From the NCBI RefSeq assembly GCF_023078275.1, contig NC_062982.1, positions 6,646,501 through 6,710,500 of the forward strand: a stretch of 64,000 nt of DNA, in the 5' to 3' direction. The DNA is from Leguminivora glycinivorella. Its lineage: Eukaryota; Arthropoda; Insecta; Lepidoptera; Tortricidae. Made by a program: the position numbers and the translations under genes. This document shows positions 56,935-64,000 of this stretch, piece by piece. Under the pieces are notes generated by a model that saw only the letters and a list, made by a program, of their open reading frames with translations, ran no database searches and was not told where the DNA came from. Within the stretch, counting starts at the first letter, position 1; every line of letters starts with the position of its first letter.

Positions 56935-57180
56935 CCGGTCTGGCTCAGTCGGTAGTGACCCTGGATGCTGAGCCGCGGTCCTGGGTTCGAACCCGGTAAG
57001 GGCATTTGTTTGTGTGATGAGCACAAATATTTGTTCCTGAGTCATGGATGTTGTCTATGTATATAAGTATGTATTTATCTATTTAAGTATGTATATCGTC
57101 GCTTAGCACCCATAGTACAAGCTTTGCTTAGTTTTGGGGCTAAGTTGATTTGTTTAAGGTGTAACCAATATTTATGTAAA
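56935..57180 (+). mobile_element. tRNA-derived SINE, copy A
   Basis: The head has CTGGCTCAGTCGGTAGTGAC (A box) and GGGTTCGAACCCGG (B box). The body shares GGTAAGGGCATTTGTTTGTG, TTTGTTCCTGAGTCATGGAT, ATATAAGTATGTATTTATCT and TAGTACAAGCTTTGCTTAGT with the copies at 60228 and 60483. Confidence 0.85.
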
Positions 57181-57312
57181 AAAAGTCGTAAGCTTCTTAC
57201 TACATAAATAAATTTATAGTTTAAAAAACTCTAGAAAACACGCTTTTATAAATGCACGTAAAAGCCAAAAATAAATTATGGATCGTTCAAGTTGTCTCTA
57301 TTGCTGGGATGA

Positions 57313-57528
57313 AGAGTAAACTATGTGCTTTTAATTATAATATTTGATTGTAAAAGCCCCACGCTGCAGTCGTGCTGCAAGTCCAGTTAGCGCGCCAATC
57401 TGTGTAAACTGCTTCTCGTAATATAGCTTAACTTGATTTCTCAGCAAGTTATACAAAAAGTTTTTCCTGTTACAGCGCCCCACGCTTTTACAATCAAATA
57501 TTATAATTAAAAGCACATAGTTTACTCT
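57313..57528. mobile_element. TIR element with ~50-bp arms and an asymmetric 100-bp centre
   Basis: The arms start AGAGTAAACTATGTGCTTTT and end at CCCCACGC on both sides. The asymmetric core is GC-richer and contains GCGCGCCAATCTGTGTAAAC. A minus-strand open frame through the core has no recognisable domain. Confidence 0.8.
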
Positions 57529-57582
57529 TTCCCAGGGATCTCTTCATCCCGTTGAGATGAGTGAGAACTGTTCCGAAGAACA

Positions 57583-57666
57583 GAATTAAATGATACGTTC
57601 TTTAAAGAACAGTTCGCGGGAACGGAATTAAATGATACGTTCTTTAAAGAACAGTTCGCAGGAACG
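57583..57666. repeat. Two tandem 42-bp units with a GTTCTTTAAAGAAC palindrome
   Basis: The units start GAATTAAATGATACG and contain GTTCTTTAAAGAAC then AGTTCGC(G/A)GGAACG. The two copies differ at one base. They sit 165-248 bp upstream of the start codon at 57831, in its likely promoter. They could be protein-binding sites or a chance tandem duplication. Confidence 0.7.
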
Positions 57667-57830
57667 AAATTATTTCGGTTTTTCTATTTCCAAGAATTTG
57701 AACGAACAGTGCAAGCGGTGTCGGCCACGGCCATCACTTTAGTAACTTTAGTTTGATTTGAGACTAGCGGTGAGTAAACGTGGCGTCGAACGAAACAAAT
57801 ACGTCGAAAACATTCTGCACCACAACCACA

Positions 57831-58011
57831 ATGAAGTAAGTTTTTTTCTTTTAACTTAGTGCTTTCAATTTTACCGATTTTAAAATTTAAGTAATGTCAC
57901 GACGCTTAAGTATTTATTTACAGGCAATCGTACAGTCCAAGGTCAAATAAGGACGGGACGCCGCTATTAGCAAGAGCGAGCGTCCTTATTTGACCTTGGT
58001 ACGGTCATCTC

Positions 58012-58059
<48 letters not shown>

Positions 58060-61000
58060 GCGTGTGCGTGTGCGTGTGCGTGTGCGTGTGCGTGTGCGTG
58101 TGTACAATATACACTACTTTCCCATTAATTGTGTCGTTGGTACTGTAGATAGTCAATTACCATAGAAATTACATCAGCTACTATCAACAATGGACCTTTA
58201 GGGTCAGTTGCACCAAACCGTCTGTCACCGTTAAAGCATTCGTTAAATTTTATTGTATGGACAGTTCCATAGGCGTCTGCTGCGTGACGATGATGTGTGT
58301 GTCAAATGTGGTTGATGCAACGGGCCCTTAGTCTAAAAACGTCACAATGAAAGATGTGAAATGTGCAATTAGTCACAAAAATAAATTGTTTTTAGTATTC
58401 AACACTCCCGTGTCCCAGAACTCGAAGAATCCCAATTCATCCAATGTTCTTATACTGCTGCGAGTGAAAGGGGCACTAATGATGATATTTATGACTTGAT
58501 CGATGCACAGAATGAGCCACTGAGTAAGTACTTACCTATACTAAACCTTCATAAACCTAAATACTGAAACTCTGCCCGGTGGTTCGGTGTTAGGGCTTGC
58601 AATTATCCGTCCAATTCGAAATCCGGATGATTCGACTCGATATTTGAAAATCCGGATATTCGGATAAAATGGATATTTCGAATATTTTTTATTTTATTTA
58701 ATAAATCTCATAATTAGTAACATAATTATGTACTACGATACGAAAAACACGTCGTAGGAAATTGTTATTTTATAATCAGGCTTGAGCTGTTGTTCGTAAC
58801 CTTAATGTTAGGTTAGGTTACTTAGTTATTTCATTCTTGCCTTTTTTAGGGTTCCGTAGTCAACTAGGAACCCTTATAGCTTCGCCATGTCTGTCTGTCC
58901 GTCCGTCCGTCCGTCCGTCCGTCCGCGGATAATCTCAGTAACCTTAAGCACTAGAAAGCTGAAATTTGGTAGCAATATGTATATCAATCACGCCAACAAA
59001 GTGCAAAAATAAAAAATGGAAAAAAATGTTTTATTAGGTACCACCCCTACATGTAAAGTGGGGGCAGATTTTTTTTTTCATTCCAACCCCAACGTGTGAT
59101 ACATCGTTGGATAGGTATTTAAAAATGAATAAGGGTTCACTTAGATCGTTTTTTGATAATATTAATATTTTCGGAAATAATCGCTCTTAAAGGAAAAAAA
59201 AGTGCGTCCCCCCCCCCCCTCTAACTTTTGAACCATATATTTAAAAAATATGAAAAAAATCACAAAAGTAGAACTTTATAAAGACTTTCTAGGAAAATTG
59301 TTTTGAACTTGATAGGTTCAGTAGTTTTTGAGAAAAATACGGAAAACTACGGAACCCTACACTGAGCGCGGCCCGACACGCTCTTGGCCGGTTTTTATGA
59401 AATGACTTCAGTTGCCCATAAGATATATGATTTTATTTTTATGTAATTTTGACTAATATTTGATATTAATGAATTTTAATGCTAGAGACATAATCTGATT
59501 GCCATATGAGGCAAAACGTCATGTTGTGATCGTTTAGATCGAATATTACCTAAAAAAGGTATTACCTACCTACTCCTTGTTTAAATATCAGATTGCATTT
59601 ACGAGGTTTTCATTGCCGATTTATTCAAATGCAAAAAGAACTATGACATATTACAAACACCATTTAGCTTTGTTAAATAACAAGGCTGAATGATCTTTCT
59701 CTCTAATAATTTTCACCTCTTATCTTTGATGACTTCGTGACTCCATTCCAGTTACACTTGGGACTCTCGGGTAGACGTTCTTAGCCAGAGGGCCTTACGT
59801 TACGTATACAGCGAAAAAGTTTTGGTGTTGCAACACTTGCAACCTATTTTGAAAGGATAAAATAATCGATGGAATCAGGCGTTACTTTGCGGAAATCCAT
59901 GTTAATCTATCGCGGATTAGCAAAGGAAAGTTCTAGTTTACGATTAAAGGATAAAATGTAAAAGCGTATCTGCTTAACTACTTCATCTTGTTCTGCAGTT
60001 CAATACTAAACAGGTCTTCCGCCGCGGGATACATAGAAGACTTCTTTTTGTCAGAAAATTTGAACAGTTTTAGTTCTGTTTGCAATTTATTTATTTATTT
60101 ATAATGTATTCGGATGCTAACAATAATGAAAGTGCAGCGTTTGATACGGTACTCAGTGTCACTTGATTGATTGAGTTAAATTGATATACATTTACATGAG
60201 ATTATCCACAAATATTCATGAAAAAAACCCTGCCTGCTAAGCCGCGGTCCCGGCGGATTCGAATCCCGGTAAGGGCATTTATTTGTGTGATGAGCATAGA
60301 TATTTGTTCCTGAGTCTTGGATGTTTTCTGTGTATATAAGTATGTATTTATCTATATAAGTATGTATTCGTATCGCACCCATAGTACAAGCTTTGCTTAG
60401 TTTGGGGCTAGGTTGATCTATGTAAGATGTCCCCCAATATTTTTGTTTATTATTTATTTACTTATTCGAAACTTACTTACTCGGGTTCGAATCCCGGTAA
60501 GGGCATTTATTTGGGTGATGAGCACAGATATTTGTTCCTGAGTCATGGATGTTTTCTATGTATATAAGTATTTATATATTATATATATCGTTGTCTGAGT
60601 ACCCACAACACAAGCCTTCTTGAGCTTACCGTGGGCCTCAGTCAATCTGTGTAAAACTGTCCTATAATATTTATTTATTATTTTTTATTTTTTATTTTAC
60701 TTATAGTCATACTTGTTATGGAGAATTTTTGGCCAAAAGCTGCACTTTTGGATGGAAGCAAGCCGCTTTGCATGGTGATAGTAGACATTATAGTAAACGA
60801 TTTTTTCCGAGGATATCGAAATTTCATCTCTTAGGAAGCCGAGCGTAGCGAGGTGTTTTATGAAAATGAAAAAAATTCTATCTTTTTATTGTATCGTCCG
60901 ATTTTGACAAAACGTATCTCAAATGAAAGGTATTAATTTGTGTAATTTAAAAAAAATACAAAGAAAAAAAATTTAAAAGAAAAGTAAGAAAAAAATAAAA

Positions 61001-63854
61001 AAAGTAAATTTCCGTCTCGCACTGAATAACTTCAAAGAATGACAGACAAAATGTACAATGTCGATATACAAGTTTTTTTTAATCGAAGACAGATAAATTT
61101 TTAGTTGAAAACTGAAGACCGCATCGAAATCAGATCAGCATTTTTTAAGATACAAGTTGCCAAAGTTGGGAAAGATCGCTTTATATGGCCACTTTGAAAT
61201 TCCTTTGCCAGAAAGTCAGAAATAATATGTTTTTCGGACACAGAAAAATACATAGTAACAGTACACATCAAACTAAAATTAAAAATTCCGAGGATATTAT
61301 AATTTCATCCCTTAGAACGACGAGCGTAGCGAGGTCAGTTACGAAAACCGAAAAAAAAATCTTAATTTTTTGTACGTCGTCCGATTTTGACAAAACATGT
61401 TTCATTTGAAAGGTATTACTTTATGTAACTTAAAAAAAATATTGAAAAAAATTGGGAAAAAATGTAAGATTTAAAAAAAAAAAACCTTAATTTTCGTATC
61501 ACACTGAATAACCGCAAAAAACGGTAGACACGGTGTATAATTTCGATATATGATTTTTTTAAATTAAAGACAAATAAATGCATGATTATAAACTAAAAAC
61601 CGAATCGAAATCGAATCAGTAGTTTTTAAGATGCAAGTTGTCAAAGTTGGCTTAGTTTGTTTATATGGTCGCTTATAATAGTTATAATATAAATTCCTTA
61701 GCCAGAAAGTCAGAAACATTATATTTTTCTTACAGTTAAAAGTATGCATAGGTAATAGACATCATTATAAACATTTTTTTACAAGGATATAAAAATTTCA
61801 TTCCTTAGAAACCCTTACAAAGACGATCCAATAAAAAAAACTGCCTTTTTTTTGTTTTTCGTAACAGACATCGCTACGCTCGGCTTTCCAAGGGATGAAT
61901 TTTTTATATCCTCGTAAAAAATTGTTTATTATGATGTCTATTACCTATGCATACTTTTAACTGTGAGAAAAATATAATGTTTCTGACTTTCTGGCTAAGG
62001 AATTTATAAGCGACCATATAAACAAACTAAGCCAACTTTGACAAATTGCATCTTAAAAACTACTGATTCGATTTCGATTCGGTTTTTAGTTTATAATCAT
62101 ACATTTATTTGTCTTTAATTTAAAAAAATCATATATCGAAATTATACACCGTGTCTACCGTTTTTTGCGGTTATTCAGTGTGATACGAAAATTAAGGTTT
62201 TTTTTTTTTAAATCTTACATTTTTTTTCCAATTTTTTTCAATATTTTTTTTAAGTTACATAAAGTAATACCTTTCAAATGAAACATGTTTTGTCAAAATC
62301 GGACGACGTCCAAAAAATGAGATTTTTTTTTCGGTTTTCGTAACCGACCTCGCTACGCTCGTCGTTCTAAGGGATGAAATTATAATATCCTCGGAATTTT
62401 TAATTTTAGTTTGATGTGTACTGTTACTATGTATTTTTCTGTGTCCGAAAAACATATTATTTCTGACTTTCTGGCAAAGGAATTTCAAAGTGGCCATATA
62501 AAGCGATCTTTCCCAACTTTGGCAACTTGTATCTTAAAAAATGCTGATCTGATTTCGATGCGGTCTTCAGTTTTCAACTAAAAATTTATCTGTCTTCGAT
62601 TAAAAAAAAACTTGTATATCGACATTGTACATTTTGTCTGTCATTCTTTGAAGTTATTCAGTGCGAGACGGAAATTTACTTTTTTTATTTTTTTCTTACT
62701 TTTATTTTAAATTTTTTTTCTTTGTATTTTTTTAATTACACAAATTAATACCTTTCATTTGAGATACGTTTTGTCAAAATCGGACGATACAATAAAAAGA
62801 TAGAATTTTTTTCATTTTCATAAAACACCTCGCTACGCTCGGCTTCCTAAGAGATGAAATTTCGATATCCTCGGAAAAAATCGTTTACTATGATGTCTAC
62901 TATCACCATGCAAAGCGACTTGCTTCCATCCAAAAGTGCAGCTTTCTTTTCATAACTAGTATGACTATTATTAAATAAGGTAGTAGTGCCACTCAAGGAG
63001 TAATTTTTGATATAAATCGCTTTAATATCGTAAATGTGTTAATTTTACTTTAAAATTTGTTTTCCAAATGAGCTTCTTAAAAATTGCAATGGTATTTCTG
63101 TCATTCACAATATTCGAATTATTCGTTTTATCCGGATTTTAACGTGCAAATTATCCGAATTTCAAAATCAGCGGATATATCCGGATTACAATACAAGCCC
63201 TATTCGGTGTTACTCCTAAAGTAGGTACTTACAGGCGACCGTACCGACATATGTCAATTAGGGACGCAGTTATTTGTAAAAAAATGAGAAAGCCTTATAC
63301 GGTCAACCGGGGTGGCTTTAAAACGCAGGGGTGACTTTGAAAATTTAGTTTTAAAGTCATACTGTAAGTAAATTCGCGATTTTCTATGGTAGATTTACAA
63401 GAATATTTATTGATCTATTATCTATCTACTAATTACATGAACAGTTTCAGTAAATAATGAATGATGTTAATTTTAAAGCCGTTCAAATACCATCAAAGTA
63501 ACCCCAAATTTTCCTAAAGCCACCCCGGTTGACGTAGCTCTCCCGCTCTTACAATCCCGTACTTGTTGGACCTTGGTCGGTTTGGTCGTCTGTAGACAGT
63601 GTAGACACTAATACACTCGCCAACTACAGTTGTGTATTCCATGTAGATACACCAAGGGCCCAATTCTCAAAAGCTTGTAACTTATTGTAATAATTTTCTA
63701 GAAATGTAAGTACATTATGCAAAATAAATAAGATATTTTTATTGCAGATAAAAGCTTTGACATAGATGATGAAGATCTAGCCTTCAAAAAAATATATATG
63801 TATAGAGAAAAAACTACCCCATATCCAAGCGATTCTGATGACCTTGAGTTGGAT
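57831..63854 (+). CDS. 5' end of an unrecognised gene (three small exons seen)
   Basis: Exons: 57831-57835 (ATGAA followed by the donor GTAAGT), 58396-58523 and 63748-63854. The junctions restore codons exactly (AA+T, A+AT) and the last donor is GAT-GTAAGT in phase 0. The 80 residues run MNIQHSRVPELEESQFIQCS, then NDDIYDLIDAQNEPLNKSF, DIDDEDLAFKKIYMYREK and PYPSDSDDLELD. The sequence is acidic, with DD/DE and SDSDD stretches that resemble casein-kinase-2-type sites, and has no recognised domain. It reads as the disordered N-terminus of a larger protein continuing past 64000. The ATG context (CACAATGA) is good. Intron 2 is 5.2 kb, mostly the nested hAT element. I do not recognise the gene; the support is phase and codon continuity only. 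Confidence 0.6.
57937..57999. repeat. Perfect 19-bp hairpin (CCAAGGTCAAATAAGGACG)
   Basis: The arms at 57937-57955 and 57981-57999 are perfectly complementary with a 25-nt spacer. The flank ACAGGCAATCGTAC resembles ACAGGCGACCGTAC at 63230, so this is probably a shortened member of that MITE family. Lies in intron 1 of the 57831 gene. Confidence 0.75.
58014..58102 (+). repeat. (TG)n then (CGTGTG)n microsatellite
   Basis: About 40 bp of pure TG followed by CGTGTG hexamers. Alternating purine/pyrimidine, so prone to Z-DNA and to length variation. Confidence 0.95.
58200..58328. mobile_element. MITE, AGGGCCAGTTGCA family
   Basis: 129 bp with ends AGGGTCAGTTGCACCAAA and GGTTGATGCAACGGGCCCT. It is a second near-complete copy, opposite in orientation to 18806-18934 judging by the internal GCGTGACGATGATG. 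Confidence 0.85.
58847..59398 (+). repeat. Dispersed repeat family G, copy 6
   Basis: Full-length plus copy nested in the hAT-like element, with a longer C run (CCCCCCCCCCCC at about 59208). Confidence 0.9.
60228..60440 (+). mobile_element. tRNA-derived SINE, copy B (5'-truncated)
   Basis: Starts within the tRNA-like head (GCTAAGCCGCGGTCCCGG, then GGATTCGAATCCCGGTAAGG) and continues through GTACAAGCTTTGCTTAGTTT, as in copy A. Confidence 0.8.
60483..60665 (+). mobile_element. tRNA-derived SINE, copy C (5'-truncated)
   Basis: Begins at the B box (GGTTCGAATCCCGGTAAGG) and matches copies A and B before diverging at ACCCACAACACAAGCC. Confidence 0.75.
60704..62968. mobile_element. 2.26-kb near-perfect palindrome (foldback element)
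   Basis: The outer ends ATAGTCATACTTGTTATG and its near-complement at 62951-62968 begin two arms of about 1.1 kb, complementary throughout with scattered differences and meeting near 61836. Open frames of 60-80 codons in the two arms encode the same N-terminal peptide (MATLKFLCQKVRNN) on opposite strands, which confirms the mirror structure. Each arm contains diverged tandem units of about 480-490 bp, marked by GAGGATAT...TTTCATCYCTTAG (about 60809, 61290, 61784) and by CGTCCGATTTTGACAAAAC. No transposase. Confidence 0.9.
63234..63592. mobile_element. Two nested small TIR elements
   Basis: The outer ends are GGCGACCGTACCGAC and an imperfect complement GTCGGTTTGGTCGTC. The inner element at 63302-63533 has clear ends GTCAACCGGGGTGGCTTTA and TAAAGCCACCCCGGTTGAC. 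It lies 155 bp before exon 3 of the 57831 gene. Confidence 0.7.
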
Positions 63855-64000
63855 GTAAGTGCTTATAGTGTGAGAAAGCTGTATAAAATATAATCTGCAC
63901 TAATTTGTATAAATATGTGTGTTACTTAATCTGTGTGAATTTGTAATAGTGGGTCATTCTACTTTTTAGTGCAGGTTTTTGCACTGCTAAAAATGGGTTT
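63855..64000 (+). other. Start of the third intron of the 57831 gene
   Basis: Follows the GTAAGT donor at 63855. AT-rich, no exon seen before the window ends. Confidence 0.4.

Larger units (their letters stand above)
58591..63202. mobile_element. 4.6-kb composite hAT-like element
   Basis: The termini TAGGGCTTG and CAAGCCCTA are bounded by the identical 8-bp TTCGGTGT (58583-58590 and 63203-63210). Subterminal ATCCGGAT/ATTCGGAT repeats occur on both sides, as in hAT elements. The interior holds a family G repeat, two SINE copies and a 2.26-kb palindrome; no transposase was recognised. It fills most of intron 2 of the 57831 gene. Confidence 0.88.

Noticed and set aside
57331..57516. Missing upstream exon of the Tudor gene
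   Set aside because: A minus-strand frame reads YNLLRNQVKLYYEKQF behind an AG, but it lies in a terminal-inverted-repeat element, lacks a donor in phase and shows no Tudor features.
58014..58102. CRISPR-like or satellite array
   Set aside because: Simple TG and CGTGTG microsatellite without spacers.

Overview
This is a eukaryotic nuclear window, almost certainly from a moth or butterfly (Lepidoptera). It is AT-rich, its genes are split into short exons by GT/AG introns, and its introns are crowded with short non-coding mobile elements of lepidopteran type: families ending in GCGTCGGGGGTTAA, families starting TTTTTAGGGTTCCGTAG, tRNA-headed SINEs, hAT-like elements and many terminal-inverted-repeat MITEs. 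There are no operons, CRISPR arrays, rRNA genes or convincing tRNA genes. The species cannot be named from the sequence.

Gene layout. (1) 1227-11265, plus: a six-exon short-chain dehydrogenase/reductase of the 15-hydroxyprostaglandin-dehydrogenase type. (2) 17810-33163, minus: trailer hitch/LSM14, an mRNP and P-body protein with LSm, FDF, FFD and TFG regions. (3) 33907-50978, plus: barren/CAP-H, the condensin kleisin, 12 exons, divergent from LSM14 across about 740 bp. (4) 52104-56811, minus: the 3' part of a protein with five extended Tudor domains, convergent with barren; their poly(A) signals face each other about 30 bp apart. (5) 57831 to beyond 63854, plus: the 5' end of an unrecognised gene assembled from three tiny exons (5, 128 and 107 bp) that join in frame. 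Exon phases were checked at every junction. All join cleanly except LSM14 exon 4, which is one nucleotide short.

Mobile DNA. LSM14 intron 5 holds an apparently intact antisense non-LTR retrotransposon (about 22196-26346). Its two ORFs lie in one frame and are separated by a single TAG followed by CAACTA, a perfect match to the UAG-CARYYA readthrough context. The first ATG after the stop would remove two endonuclease motifs, so stop-codon readthrough is the simplest way to make ORF2; this is the strongest candidate for something new here. Two further transposon 3'-end protein fragments (4566-5005 and 7926-8565) lie in the dehydrogenase region.

Several insertions can be dated relative to each other from target duplications: a hAT-like element at 58591-63202 carrying an internal 2.26-kb palindrome, an element at 44920-48796 that split an older repeat and itself hosts a 2.5-kb insertion, hAT-like elements at 34910-35837 and 36129-36637, and a foldback element at 12394-13382. 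Decayed copies of coding exons lie just downstream of their parents in LSM14 (exons 5 and 6) and in the dehydrogenase (exon 4).

Functionally, LSM14, CAP-H and the Tudor protein are all prominent in germ cells or dividing cells, but their adjacency may be chance. All family assignments come from reading motifs; no database search was run.
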